From assembly GCF_003589925.1 (NCBI RefSeq), contig NZ_CP032382.1, positions 434,001 to 498,000 on the forward strand: DNA of 64,000 nucleotides, given 5' to 3'. Shown here piece after piece: positions 9,144 through 17,746 of the stretch. Source of the DNA: Chryseolinea soli. GTDB taxonomy: Bacteria; Bacteroidota; Bacteroidia; Cytophagales; Cyclobacteriaceae. Every line of letters starts with the position of its first letter. Position 1 is the stretch's first letter. The position numbers and the translations under genes were made by a program. The notes under the pieces are model-generated. The model was not told where the DNA came from and ran no database searches. It was given only the letters and a program-made list of their open reading frames with translations.

Positions 9144-10546
9144 GGGTTCGCGTTGGGTTGAGTTGAGCTGGTCGTCGTGCTGGTAATTTGGCCTTCCGCC
9201 AGTTGCGTGGTGATGACGTCGCCGGGTCTGACGTCGGCAGCGTTCTTCAAGGCTTTGCCATCTTTCAAGGTGATGGTGAAGCCACGACGCAAGATATGAA
9301 TCGGGTCCAATATGCGCACTTGCGCTTCCAGGTGTTGAAGCGACACTTTGTTTTTATTCAGACTGGCTTGGGTTTGCCGCACCAGGTTGGCTGCTGTCCG
9401 CGCTAAGGCTTCGCCGCTTTCGTGCAAGCCATTCAAGGCGTCGCCTTGCATCCGGCTCGCAGCTGCGCTGAGTGTGCGGGCTTCCTGCTTCATGAGAAAC
9501 CTTGATTGTTGCACCAGCGATTTCGTTTGGCCTTCAATATCGTGGTGGCTGCGAAGCAACCGGTTGTGCGTCACCGACTGAAAATATCGCACCGCATGAT
9601 GCAACCGCTGGTTTTCATCCTTCACGATCCGGATGGCCCGTTCGCTGATCAGCTTCTCCGCTTCGCGCACCGGCACCGAAAAATTGTGAAAGGCCTGGAT
9701 CAAAAAATCGGCAAGCTCTGTCGGGGTGATGGCATTCCGGTGCGACACCATCTCTGCTACGGTCTCGTTGGTGGAGTGGCCGATGCCCGTGATCACCGGA
9801 ATGGGAAACAAAGCGATCTCCCGCGCCAGGATGTAGTTGTTAAACGACGACAACCCCACATCGCCCCCACCGCCGCGAATGATGGCCACCACATCAAAAT
9901 GGTGGAGCACTTTTTTTATCCTCCTCAACTGATAGATGATAGACGAAACCGATTTATCGCCCTGCAGCAACGATGGAAAGAGCAGGTTAAAAAACGCATA
10001 GCCCCAGGGGTTGTGATCGATGATCTTGAGATAATCGGAATACCCCTTGCTGGTTTCTACAGAGATCACGGCAATGCGTTGTGGAAGGCGTGGAAAATTG
10101 AGCCGCTTGTTCTGGTGGAAGATGCCTTCGCGGGTTAGCTTTTCGATGGTCTCTTGTTTCTCCCTTTCCAGTTCGCCCAGCGAGAACACGGGGTCAATGT
10201 CGAGGATGTTCAGGCTCAGTCCATGCGAGGGATCAAAGATGATCGAAGCGCAAAACAAGATCTTGATGCCGTCTTTGATGGGCTCTTTCAGGGTCTCTAA
10301 AAAAGCAGCGTTCACGCGCAGGTAGTCCGTTCGCCACAAGATGGATTTCATCTGGGCGATCACCTTGCCGTCTTTCTTCTCCACCAACTCCGGGTAGCAA
10401 TGGCCGGAGTGCGAGTAATGATTGAGCTTGTTCATTTCGGCTTTCACCCAGAACGTGCTTTTGTAGCGCTCGGCCAACGTCTTCTGGATGCTTTGAGCAA
10501 CTTCCAGGAGCGAGAACACTTGTTTTTGGCTGATGATTTCCGGCAT
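9140..10546 (-). CDS. xseA: Exodeoxyribonuclease VII large subunit
   Basis: 468 residues, full length for the family. The N-terminal OB-fold region (~1-110) contains FWVKAEMNKLNHYSHSGHCY; the catalytic Exonuc_VII_L domain follows, with IAVISVETSKGYSDYL, VVAIIRGGGG and PVITGIGHSTNETVAEMVSH, all family landmarks. A helical coiled-coil-rich segment (~290-400) that carries XseB precedes the C-terminal DPIHILRRGFTIT domain. It acts in the cytoplasm in single-strand DNA degradation and mismatch or crosslink repair. It is followed by xseB with a four-base overlap. The upstream 255 bases separating it from the polyprenyl synthase gene carry two palindromic repeat copies. Confidence 0.96.
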   Translation of the reverse strand: MPEIISQKQVFSLLEVAQSIQKTLAERYKSTFWVKAEMNKLNHYSHSGHCYPELVEKKDGKVIAQMKSILWRTDYLRVNAAFLETLKEPIKDGIKILFCASIIFDPSHGLSLNILDIDPVFSLGELEREKQETIEKLTREGIFHQNKRLNFPRLPQRIAVISVETSKGYSDYLKIIDHNPWGYAFFNLLFPSLLQGDKSVSSIIYQLRRIKKVLHHFDVVAIIRGGGGDVGLSSFNNYILAREIALFPIPVITGIGHSTNETVAEMVSHRNAITPTELADFLIQAFHNFSVPVREAEKLISERAIRIVKDENQRLHHAVRYFQSVTHNRLLRSHHDIEGQTKSLVQQSRFLMKQEARTLSAAASRMQGDALNGLHESGEALARTAANLVRQTQASLNKNKVSLQHLEAQVRILDPIHILRRGFTITLKDGKALKNAADVRPGDVITTQLAEGQITSTTTSSTQPNANP

Positions 10547-10658
10547 GATTTCGAGGATCTAAAAGCCTGCGGCGGAGGTAAAGTTATCGAGATATTCGAA
10601 ATATCCGAGAAGGGTGTGGTGATACTTGGGGGATAGTGTTGGGGTGGGTTGTGTGAAT

Positions 10659-10683
10659 CTTTGTTAGTGGGACACCAACAAAG
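10659..10683 (-). repeat. Diverged copy of intergenic palindromic repeat
   Basis: Two 11-base arms (CTTTGTTAGTG and CACCAACAAAG) pair with one mismatch around a 3-base loop. On the minus strand the arm is followed by AAGATTCACACA, nearly identical to the 3' flank of the copy at 10771-10794 (AAGATTCAGACACC), showing that the two are related tandem copies about 110 bases apart. Confidence 0.6.
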
Positions 10684-10770
10684 GGTGGGCAGGTGTCCTT
10701 GGTGTGCGTGTATGTGAATGGGTGGCGAGTCACCAATGGGCAGTACTAGTGTAGTGTGTGGTGTCTGAAT

Positions 10771-10794
10771 CTTGTTGGTGAAGAATACCAACAC
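10771..10794 (-). repeat. Intergenic palindromic repeat, copy 1
   Basis: CTTGTTGGTG, loop AAGAA, then TACCAACAC. On the minus strand it reads CGCCCG, then the hairpin with loop TTCTT, then AAG. It begins about eight bases after the stop codon of the polyprenyl synthase gene in the same orientation, so it could act as a 3' hairpin of that transcript. Related copies lie near 23880, 24015 and 27377. Confidence 0.75.
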
Positions 10795-10801
10795 GGGCGG
10801 G

Positions 10802-11776
10802 TCAGTTGCTGCGGTCGATCGTGAATTGGACCAGTTGGATGAGCGACGTTTTGTAGGGCGATTCGGGGAAGTCTTTCAGAAGGTTGAGGGCGTCCTGGTG
10901 ATAGCGGTCCATGACCTGTTGGGCGTAATCGATGCCGCCTGATTTTTTTACAAAGGCGATGACCTCTTTTACTTTTTTTGGTTTGTCGCCATCGTTTTTT
11001 ACGATCCCGATGATGCGGCGCTTCGTGAGCCAATCGGCTTTGCTGAGGGCGTGGATGAGGGGCAAAGTCATCTTCTTTTCCTTGATGTCGATACCCAGCG
11101 GTTTGCCGATCTCGTCTTCGCCATAATCGAATAAATCGTCTTTGATCTGGAAGGCCATGCCGATGTTTTCGCCAAAGCGGTGCATCCTTTTCACCACATC
11201 GTCGGGGGCGCCGCTGGAGCTAGCGCCCACAGCGCAACAGGAGGCAATAAGGGAGGCCGTCTTCTGGCGAATGATGTCGTAGTAGACGGCTTCGTTGATG
11301 TCAAGACGACGCGACTTTTCCATTTGCAGAAGCTCTCCTTCGCTCATCTCGCGTACGGCTTCCGTGACAATGCTCAGCAGGTTAAAATCTTTGTTTTCCA
11401 GGGAAAGGATCATGCCTCGGGAGAGCAGGAAATCGCCAACCAATACAGCGATCTTGTTTTTCCAAAGGGCATTTACGGAAAAGAACCCCCGGCGGTAGTT
11501 GGCCTCGTCCACCACGTCGTCGTGCACCAGTGTGGCCGTGTGGAGGAGCTCGATCAGGGAGGCGCCGCGATAGGTGGAGTCGTTTATGGTACCGCTCACG
11601 CCGGCGCTGAGAAACACGAACATGGGGCGCATTTGCTTGCCCTTGCGTTTCACGATATAGCCCATGATCTTATCCAGCAGGAGAACACGGGTTTTCATGG
11701 AGGCCCGGAATTTTTGTTCGAATTCTTCCATCTCACGGGCGATGGGAATCTTAATATCATCCAGGCGTAAAGGCAT
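10802..11776 (-). CDS. Polyprenyl diphosphate synthase (octaprenyl/heptaprenyl type)
   Basis: 324 residues from the start chosen at MPLRLDDIKIPI, the usual N-terminal register; an upstream ATG at 11803 would add nine residues. Trans-isoprenyl diphosphate synthase motifs are present: GKQMRP for substrate phosphate binding, the first Asp-rich motif in LVHDDVVDEANYRRG (D86-D87-x-x-D90), GDFLLSR, and the second Asp-rich motif in FQIKDDLFDYG. It condenses isopentenyl diphosphate units onto an allylic primer to make the side chain of menaquinone. The length and motif pattern fit medium or long-chain synthases (IspB-like) rather than farnesyl diphosphate synthase; exact chain length cannot be read. 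A palindromic repeat follows immediately after the stop. Confidence 0.92.
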   Translation of the reverse strand: MPLRLDDIKIPIAREMEEFEQKFRASMKTRVLLLDKIMGYIVKRKGKQMRPMFVFLSAGVSGTINDSTYRGASLIELLHTATLVHDDVVDEANYRRGFFSVNALWKNKIAVLVGDFLLSRGMILSLENKDFNLLSIVTEAVREMSEGELLQMEKSRRLDINEAVYYDIIRQKTASLIASCCAVGASSSGAPDDVVKRMHRFGENIGMAFQIKDDLFDYGEDEIGKPLGIDIKEKKMTLPLIHALSKADWLTKRRIIGIVKNDGDKPKKVKEVIAFVKKSGGIDYAQQVMDRYHQDALNLLKDFPESPYKTSLIQLVQFTIDRSN

Positions 11777-11969
11777 CGCCGCAATAATACGCATTGATTT
11801 CAAAGCGTTGAAGTATTTTAGTGTATTAAGTATCGCCCAACCTAACCCCGGCGGAAACCCAAAACAAAGAATACCACGCCGTGCCTATATTTACTATTTT
11901 AGAAGAACTTTTACCCCCCGGCCCCCATAAAACAACCCTCATAGATACCTGTTTTAAAGCATAAGACCC

Positions 11970-12986
11970 ATGGTGACCAAAGCAATCGACATGTCTCCCA
12001 CGACCAAGCCCGGAGTGATCCTTGAACTGATCTCCTACAATCGCGAAAAATATAACAAGATCGACAGCACCGATCCCGACGAGCTGCTCACCCACCTCCA
12101 ACCCGACCAGGTGAACTGGGTCAACCTCGACGGCCTGGGCAACATCGATATCATCGAAAAGCTCCAGGCCTACTTCTGCCTGCACCCCCTTTTGGTGGAC
12201 GATGTGCTGGCCGACCAGCGCCCCAAAGCCGAGGAATATGACGACTACCTGTTCTTTACCCTGAAGATGCTCTACAAGATCGATGGCACCTCCATCGACT
12301 ACGAACAGATCAGCTTTGTGCTGGGCAGCAACTTCCTGGTTTCCTTCCAGGAAAAAGAGGGCGACCTCTTTGAAGGCTTCCGCGAACGGATCCGGCTGGA
12401 CCTGGGCAAAGTGAGAAAGAAACACGCCGACTACCTGCTCTACCGCCTCATCGATATCATTGTCGACAACTACTACAACGTGCTGGACCGCGTGGGCGAC
12501 ATCATCGACGAGATCGAAGAGACCGTCTACGAGAATCCCAGCAACGAAACCTTCTACAAGATCCAATCCCTCAAAAAGGAATTGATCTACCTCCGCAAGG
12601 CCCTCTACCCGCTGCGCGACGCACTGAGCAAGATCGTGAAGGGTGAATCGGAATACGTGAAAGAGGAGAACATCCGCTACTTCAGCGACGTCTATGATCA
12701 CGTTTCTCACATCATCGATTCCATGGACACCTTCAAGGACCTTACCTCCAGCCTCATGGACATTCACATCAACGCCATGAACACCAAGATGAACGAGGTC
12801 ATGAAAGTGCTCACGGTGATCTCCACCATCTTCATGCCGTTGACCTTCATCGTGGGCGTGTACGGGATGAACTTCAAATTTATGCCGGAGCTGGATTGGA
12901 AGTATGGCTACTATGTTGTGTGGGGCATCATGGGCCTTATTTTTATTTCCATGATGATCTACTTCCGAAAAAAGAAATGGTTCTAG
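11970..12986 (+). CDS. corA: Magnesium/cobalt transporter CorA
   Basis: 338 residues. The long N-terminal cytoplasmic domain (~1-270) includes PDQVNWVNLDGLGN and HPLLVDDVL, standard CorA blocks, and a long helical stalk. Two membrane segments lie at ~278-298 and ~312-330, joined by the signature loop Y298-G299-M300-N301, the selectivity motif of the CorA pore. It forms homopentamers that admit Mg2+ and related divalent cations. The gene is convergent with a CorC/HlyC-type gene, and the two stop codons overlap in the palindrome CTAG. That pairing of a Mg channel with a CNNM/CorC-type protein may be meaningful, because CorC proteins have been linked to Mg efflux. Confidence 0.95.
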   Translation: MVTKAIDMSPTTKPGVILELISYNREKYNKIDSTDPDELLTHLQPDQVNWVNLDGLGNIDIIEKLQAYFCLHPLLVDDVLADQRPKAEEYDDYLFFTLKMLYKIDGTSIDYEQISFVLGSNFLVSFQEKEGDLFEGFRERIRLDLGKVRKKHADYLLYRLIDIIVDNYYNVLDRVGDIIDEIEETVYENPSNETFYKIQSLKKELIYLRKALYPLRDALSKIVKGESEYVKEENIRYFSDVYDHVSHIIDSMDTFKDLTSSLMDIHINAMNTKMNEVMKVLTVISTIFMPLTFIVGVYGMNFKFMPELDWKYGYYVVWGIMGLIFISMMIYFRKKKWF

Positions 12987-14278
12987 TCGACGGGGCTTTC
13001 ACCTTCCCAGGTGGCTTCCACCAACTCGGGCAGGGTCTTGTTCAATTTCAGGATCTTGAATTTATAACCGAAAAGAACAAACGTATCGCCTTCTTTCAAC
13101 GACGGCTTGTGAAAGGTTAACAAGCCCGACAGGGTCTCGTATTCTTCGGATTCCGGGAATGGATCTTCGACAAATTTATTGATATCGTGCAACGACGACT
13201 GGGCCACGATCTGGTACACGCCCTTGTCCTGGGGGGTCACGATCTGTGCCTCGTGATCGTGTTCGTCCTGGATCTCGCCCACCAATTCTTCGATGATATC
13301 TTCCAAGGTCACAATGCCGATGGTGCCGCCAAATTCGCTCACCACGATGGCCATTTGTGTTTTGCGCCGCTGGAATTCGCGGAGCAACACGTCGATCGGC
13401 TTGGCTTCCGGGATGAAGTGCGCCGGACGCATCACATCCTTCAGGCCCTTGCTGCCTTTTTGCACATACACCGCAATGATGTCTTTGGCGTGTACGATAC
13501 CAATGATCTCGTCCAATGAGCTTTCGTAGACGGGGTAACGCGAATAGCCTTCTTTCAGCACGTGGTCCATGGCTTCCTGGATGGACAGGCTGGCGTGCAT
13601 GCCGGTGATCTTCACGCGGGGCACCATCACCTGGCGCACGACGCGGTCGTCGAAGTCGAACACATTTTGGATCAGTTCGCGTTCGTTGGGTTCGATGGCA
13701 CCGCCTTCCTCGCTTTCGGCAATGATCAGTTTCAATTCATCTTCGGAGTGGATCTCCTGTTCGGTGATCGGCTTCACGCCAAACACTTTCAGGATGATGT
13801 TCGCCATGCCGTTCAACAACCAAATGAAGGGGCGGAACACGTAATAGAAAATGCGCAAAGGAACCGATACCCGCAGCGTGGTGGAGGTGGAATAGCGAAT
13901 GGCCAGCGACTTGGGTGCCAGCTCTCCAAACACGATGTGCAAAATGGTGAGCATAGCAAACGCAACGGGCAACGCTATGCGATGGGCCAACGCTTCGCTG
14001 AGTGTCAATCCAAGCCCCGACATGGCATTTAAAATGATTTGCGACATCACGTCCTCTCCTACCCAGCCCAAACCGAGGCTGGCCAGGGTGATGCCCAGCT
14101 GCGTGGCCGCCAGGTAGCCATCGAGGTTGTTGATGATGTTTTGAGCGGCCCGTTTAGACAAGTTTCCTTTCTCCAGCGCGATCTGCGAAGAGCGCACCTT
14201 CACGATGGCGAATTCGGCTGCCACGAAGAAACCATTTAATAAAACGAGGAGTAAGGTTACAATAACATCAAAGGCCAT
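12983..14278 (-). CDS. Hemolysin/CorC (CNNM-like) family membrane protein with CBS domains
   Basis: 431 residues. Domain order: DUF21 transmembrane region (~1-190, several hydrophobic segments starting VIVTLLLVLLNGFFVAAEFA), a pair of CBS domains (~205-335; MVPRVKITGMHASLSIQEAM and RKTQMAIVVSEFGGTIGIVT), and a C-terminal CorC_HlyC domain (~350-431, DINKFVEDPFPESEEYETLSG). Proteins of this architecture are inner-membrane proteins, often annotated hemolysin-like but better supported as Mg2+ exporters regulated by nucleotide binding at CBS. The gene converges on corA and shares the overlapping stop-codon bases CTAG. A strong bidirectional terminator lies upstream, isolating it from the lipoprotein gene. 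Confidence 0.92.
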   Translation of the reverse strand: MAFDVIVTLLLVLLNGFFVAAEFAIVKVRSSQIALEKGNLSKRAAQNIINNLDGYLAATQLGITLASLGLGWVGEDVMSQIILNAMSGLGLTLSEALAHRIALPVAFAMLTILHIVFGELAPKSLAIRYSTSTTLRVSVPLRIFYYVFRPFIWLLNGMANIILKVFGVKPITEQEIHSEDELKLIIAESEEGGAIEPNERELIQNVFDFDDRVVRQVMVPRVKITGMHASLSIQEAMDHVLKEGYSRYPVYESSLDEIIGIVHAKDIIAVYVQKGSKGLKDVMRPAHFIPEAKPIDVLLREFQRRKTQMAIVVSEFGGTIGIVTLEDIIEELVGEIQDEHDHEAQIVTPQDKGVYQIVAQSSLHDINKFVEDPFPESEEYETLSGLLTFHKPSLKEGDTFVLFGYKFKILKLNKTLPELVEATWEGESPVD

Positions 14279-14363
14279 ACAGGGATTGAGAATTGCAAAG
14301 GTAGTAAGAAACTGAGGGTTGTATTGCGATATTTTTTATGAAGGGATCTTTGGGGAGTAGAAA

Positions 14364-14401
14364 CAAAAAAGACCCCTGCAACATCGCAGGGGTCTTTTTT
14401 T
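14364..14401. terminator. Bidirectional rho-independent terminator
   Basis: A seven-A run, stem GACCCCTGC (14371-14379), six-base loop, stem GCAGGGGTC (14386-14394), then seven Ts. It is perfectly paired and works in either direction. On the minus strand it ends transcription of the coiled-coil lipoprotein gene before the CorC-like gene. Confidence 0.92.
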
Positions 14402-14415
14402 GGGGTTGGGGGTGA

Positions 14416-15162
14416 TTATAATTTCGCCTCCAGCGTGGTGATCTTTTCCTGTGCTTCGGCTTTGCCGAGCGACAGGGCTTTCTTATAAAGCTCGATCGCT
14501 TCTCTGTAGGTATCTTTTTTCTTGCGGGGAGCCAGTTTGGTGCGGGCGGCAGCTTCTTCCACAGCCTGTCCACGGGCGTAGTAGGCGTCGGCTTCCGTCA
14601 TTTTGCTTTGGATCATCAACTCTTGCACGCGGGCTTCGATGAGGGCAAGCTCCTGCGTTTTGGTTTCGATCTGGGTCTGTTTGTCGGTCAGCTCAGCTTC
14701 CTGCATCCCTACCGTGGTGATGAGGTTCGCGTTCTCGTTGCGATATTTATCTACCTGCTCCTGGAGGCCGGCAATTTCCTGTGTTTTTGCTTCCAGGTCG
14801 GCTTTCAACTTCTTGATGGTCTTGGAGAAGGCGTTGGCGTTAGACTTGGAGGTCTTCAATGATTTTTCGAGGTCGTCGATCTTCTTTTGGGTATCGCGCA
14901 CATAACCGTTGATGTCCTTCATGCGGGTCTTGTAGTCATCGTAGGTTGTTCCTTCCACCATGTTCACCCTTAGCAGTTGACGGCTGGCATCGATAGAATC
15001 CATCATGGCGCCGACTTCGGTCAACGTTTGCGCCATCTTTTGACTGGTTTCCAGTTCAATTTTCAGGGAATCTACCTGCGATTGCAGTTGTTCCTTTTCT
15101 TTGGCTCCACAGCCAGCAAGAAGGGCAGCTACAGGTATAATAAAAGCAAGCTTTCTAGTCAT
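14416..15162 (-). CDS. Coiled-coil lipoprotein of unknown function
   Basis: 248 residues. The N-terminus MTRKLAFIIPVAALLAGCG has a canonical lipobox (LAGC, Cys18). The mature protein is almost entirely charged heptad-rich helix (~20-190: QLQSQVDSLKIELETSQK, then KLKADLEAKTQEIAGLQEQV and later), followed by a short TPR-like segment near the C-terminus (DAYYARGQAVEEAAARTKLA and YREAIELYKKALSLGKAEA). I do not recognise a named family. It is probably a periplasmic or outer-membrane-anchored structural protein. It is transcribed alone, with a likely -7 box TATTTTTG 27 bases upstream of the start and a strong terminator after the stop. Confidence 0.85.
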   Translation of the reverse strand: MTRKLAFIIPVAALLAGCGAKEKEQLQSQVDSLKIELETSQKMAQTLTEVGAMMDSIDASRQLLRVNMVEGTTYDDYKTRMKDINGYVRDTQKKIDDLEKSLKTSKSNANAFSKTIKKLKADLEAKTQEIAGLQEQVDKYRNENANLITTVGMQEAELTDKQTQIETKTQELALIEARVQELMIQSKMTEADAYYARGQAVEEAAARTKLAPRKKKDTYREAIELYKKALSLGKAEAQEKITTLEAKL

Positions 15163-15188
15163 AAAGGATTGGTTTTGGGGTTATTGAA

Positions 15189-15196
15189 CAAAAATA
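15189..15196 (-). promoter_or_regulatory. Probable -7 box of the coiled-coil lipoprotein gene
   Basis: The minus strand reads TATTTTTG, matching the Bacteroidota primary-sigma -7 consensus TAnnTTTG, 27 bases upstream of the start codon. The -33 region is a T-rich tract without a perfect TTG. Confidence 0.45.
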
Positions 15197-15318
15197 CCAT
15201 TGATTTCGATGCTAAAAGAGGCGGTCTGGCAAATTATTTTTTTTAACGGTTAAGGTGCGTATTGAGCCGTTAACCCACCCCAGCGGGCGAGAACAAGCCC
15301 AACATTATCTTGTTTTAC

Positions 15319-15349
15319 TTTTGGTATTATTTAAAGGAAGTTAAATTTG
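15319..15349 (+). promoter_or_regulatory. Probable Bacteroidota-type promoter of kup
   Basis: TTTTG at 15319-15323, an 18-base spacer, then TAAATTTG at 15342-15349, a close match to the TTTG / TAnnTTTG consensus. The start of kup lies about 290 bases downstream, implying a long 5' leader. Confidence 0.55.
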
Positions 15350-15640
15350 CGACGTTTAGAACGATACTTAGAGCCATTTCATGCCCCCACTAAATAACCA
15401 CGCGTATGCGTATTGCTGACCCGGGCAAACCCCATATGCTTCACGGGGAAAGTTCCTTAAGCCTGGCACTGGCACCCGGCTTTTCCCTCATCGTGTTTCT
15501 AGTCCGGCCCCTTCTCGAACTTCTCGCTATACCTCACACTTCTTCAACGCAACTCGAAAAGCGATTAAGCTCCGCTTTCTTTTTTAAGCAACGCAACTCC
15601 TTCTACATGACAACCCCCTCGAAAGGCGGGGTATAAAAGC

Positions 15641-17596
15641 ATGGCCATATCAAACGAAAAATATCAGACCCCACTATCGTTCGGGGGGGTCCTCGTTTCC
15701 CTGGGAATCATTTACGGTGACATCGGCACCTCGCCGCTATACGTTTTCAAGGCCATCGTCGGCACGCAGGTGATCAACGAGGAACTGATCCTCGGTGGCC
15801 TCTCCTGCGTCGTGTGGACCCTGACGTTGATCACCACCCTCAAGTACGTCTACCTCGCCCTCAACGCCGATAACAAAGGTGAAGGTGGAATTTTCGCACT
15901 CTATGCTTTGGTGCGCCGCTACAAGGCAGCGTGGGTGATCTTCCCCGCCGTCATTGGGTGCTGCACGCTGATCGCCGACGGGTTCATCACACCCGCCATC
16001 AGCGTGTCGTCGGCCATTGAAGGATTGCGCATTTTGAATCCGTCCATTCCCACCGTCACCATTGTTATCGTGATCATGGTGGCGCTGTTCATCTTTCAGC
16101 AGTTCGGCACCAGTGTGGTGGGCAAAACATTCGGACCGATCATGCTGGTGTGGTTCGCGGCCATCGCCGCCGTGGGCATACACGAATTCTACGATCATCC
16201 CTATATCTTCAAAGCCTTCAACCCGCTTTACGCATTTAATCTCGTCACCAAATACCCTGGCGGCTTCTGGTTGCTGGGCGCTGTCTTCCTGTGTACCACG
16301 GGAGCAGAGGCATTGTATTCCGACCTCGGTCACTGTGGCAAAGAGAACATCCGCTTCGGATGGGGTTTTATCAAAGTGTCGTTGCTTTGCAACTATTTCG
16401 GACAAGGCGCATGGTTGCTGGAGCATCAGGGCCTTCCGCTGGGTGACCAGATCCCTTTCTACGCCATCATCCCCGAGCCCTTCCTCATCTTTGGGATCAT
16501 CATCGCCACCATGGCGGCAATCATTGCCAGCCAGGCGTTGATCTCCGGCACGTTCACGCTGGTGAACGAAGCCATGAAACTGAAGCTGTGGCCCAGTACG
16601 CGCGTCCGCTACCCCAGCAAACTGAAGGGACAAATCTATGTGCCGGCCATCAACTGGATCCTGCTGGTCGGTTGCATCGCCGTGGTGCTCATCTTCCAGG
16701 AGTCGTCGGCCATGGAAGGCGCCTATGGCCTGGCCATCACCGTGAACATGTTGATGACCACATCGCTGCTGGTATTTTATTTCATGACGGCAAAAAAATC
16801 GACGTTCCGCTCCGGCGCATTGGCATTTTTGTTCTTCTCGCTCGAGGGCATGTTCCTCATCTCCAACCTCAACAAGTTCCAGCACGGCGGCTGGTTCACC
16901 TTCTCCATTGCGTTCCTGTTCTTCATCATGATGTACATCCTCCTCCACGCCCGCGGCCTGCGCGACCGGCATACGGAGTTTGTGGATTTGAAACATTATG
17001 TGGGCATGCTCCAGGATCTGCAGGCCGATGTTTCGGTGCCCAAGGAATCTACCAACCTGGTGTATCTCGCCATGGCCGACAGCAAGCGCTACATCGACTC
17101 GAACATCATCTATTCCATCTTCAAGAAAAGACCCAAGCGAGCGGATGTGTTTTGGTTCCTGCATGTTGAAACGGTCGACAGTCCGTTCAGCAGTAAGTAT
17201 GTGGTGGACACCATCATTCCCAAGAAGTGCTTCTTTGTGCGCATCAAGCTGGGATTCAAGACTGACCACCGGGTGAATCTTTTGTTCAACAAGATCATTC
17301 ACGAGATGGCCGATTCGGGAGAGATCGATCTCACCAGTCCGTATCCTTCGCTGCATAAGTACAGCATGATGTCGGACTTTAAGTTTATCATCTTGCATTC
17401 GTGGGCCTCGTCGGATAGCGAGATCTCGAGCTTTGACCGGGTGGTGATCCAGGGGTACCGTCTGTTGAAGGAACATAGTCTTTCGACGGAGGAGCTTTAT
17501 GGAATAGAAGCCGCCAACCTGGAGGTGGAGAAGGTTCCGATTCAGGTGGGACCCATGGCGAAGGTGAAGATCAAGCGGGAGCGGACCGACGTTTAA
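15641..17596 (+). CDS. kup: Kup/HAK/KT-type potassium uptake protein
   Basis: 651 residues, the normal Kup length. The N-terminus carries the family signature LGIIYGDIGTSPLYVFKAI (~22-40), followed by about 12 membrane segments to ~residue 450 (including DNKGEGGIFALYALVRRY and DLGHCGKENIRFGW), and a C-terminal cytoplasmic domain of about 190 residues. Kup proteins import K+ with H+ across the inner membrane. The gene is monocistronic: a long leader with a consensus promoter precedes it and a strong hairpin terminator follows within 60 bases. No other K+ transport gene is in the window. Confidence 0.96.
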   Translation: MAISNEKYQTPLSFGGVLVSLGIIYGDIGTSPLYVFKAIVGTQVINEELILGGLSCVVWTLTLITTLKYVYLALNADNKGEGGIFALYALVRRYKAAWVIFPAVIGCCTLIADGFITPAISVSSAIEGLRILNPSIPTVTIVIVIMVALFIFQQFGTSVVGKTFGPIMLVWFAAIAAVGIHEFYDHPYIFKAFNPLYAFNLVTKYPGGFWLLGAVFLCTTGAEALYSDLGHCGKENIRFGWGFIKVSLLCNYFGQGAWLLEHQGLPLGDQIPFYAIIPEPFLIFGIIIATMAAIIASQALISGTFTLVNEAMKLKLWPSTRVRYPSKLKGQIYVPAINWILLVGCIAVVLIFQESSAMEGAYGLAITVNMLMTTSLLVFYFMTAKKSTFRSGALAFLFFSLEGMFLISNLNKFQHGGWFTFSIAFLFFIMMYILLHARGLRDRHTEFVDLKHYVGMLQDLQADVSVPKESTNLVYLAMADSKRYIDSNIIYSIFKKRPKRADVFWFLHVETVDSPFSSKYVVDTIIPKKCFFVRIKLGFKTDHRVNLLFNKIIHEMADSGEIDLTSPYPSLHKYSMMSDFKFIILHSWASSDSEISSFDRVVIQGYRLLKEHSLSTEELYGIEAANLEVEKVPIQVGPMAKVKIKRERTDV

Positions 17597-17652
17597 TTCA
17601 GTTTTAATCGCCTCGCCTCTGCTAGAGCCTCGGCGAGCACAAAAAAATTTGT

Positions 17653-17696
17653 AAAGAGCCCTCCTTCGCTGAAGCTTTGGCGAAGGAGGGCTCTTT
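17653..17696 (+). terminator. Terminator after kup
   Basis: A 17-base perfect stem (AAAGAGCCCTCCTTCGC, 17653-17669) with its complement at 17680-17696 around a ten-base loop. The A/T-bearing ends make it usable in both directions. A weaker CTCGCC/GGCGAG hairpin followed by seven As precedes it near 17622-17647. Confidence 0.88.
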
Positions 17697-17746
17697 GCTT
17701 TCCTGGCGTTTTACTTCGATCTTCATCCCCCATAACCTCTCACATC

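Larger units (their letters stand above)
15163..15640. other. Divergent intergenic region with long kup leader
   Basis: 478 bases between the divergent lipoprotein gene and kup. It holds a minus-strand promoter-like box near 15189 and a plus-strand promoter at 15319-15349. If that promoter is used, kup has a leader of about 285 bases. A small hairpin (CCCC, loop, GGGG around 15613-15630) precedes the kup start. An open frame at 15406-15636 has no recognisable protein character. Confidence 0.6.

Noticed and set aside
10547..10801. CRISPR-like array between xseA and the polyprenyl synthase gene
   Set aside because: Only two related palindromes with unequal arms and no regular spacers; they belong to the dispersed repeat family.
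11826..12767. Long open frame antisense to corA
   Set aside because: It lies wholly opposite corA, which has all family motifs; the antisense protein is low-complexity V/F/D/H-rich, typical of a shadow frame in GC-rich codons.
15406..15636. Possible 76-residue protein in the kup leader
   Set aside because: No family resemblance, no ribosome-binding signal seen; more simply part of the 5' leader.
15737..17476. 579-residue open frame antisense to kup
   Set aside because: Histidine- and aspartate-rich composition mirrors kup codons; no family features and no own start signals.
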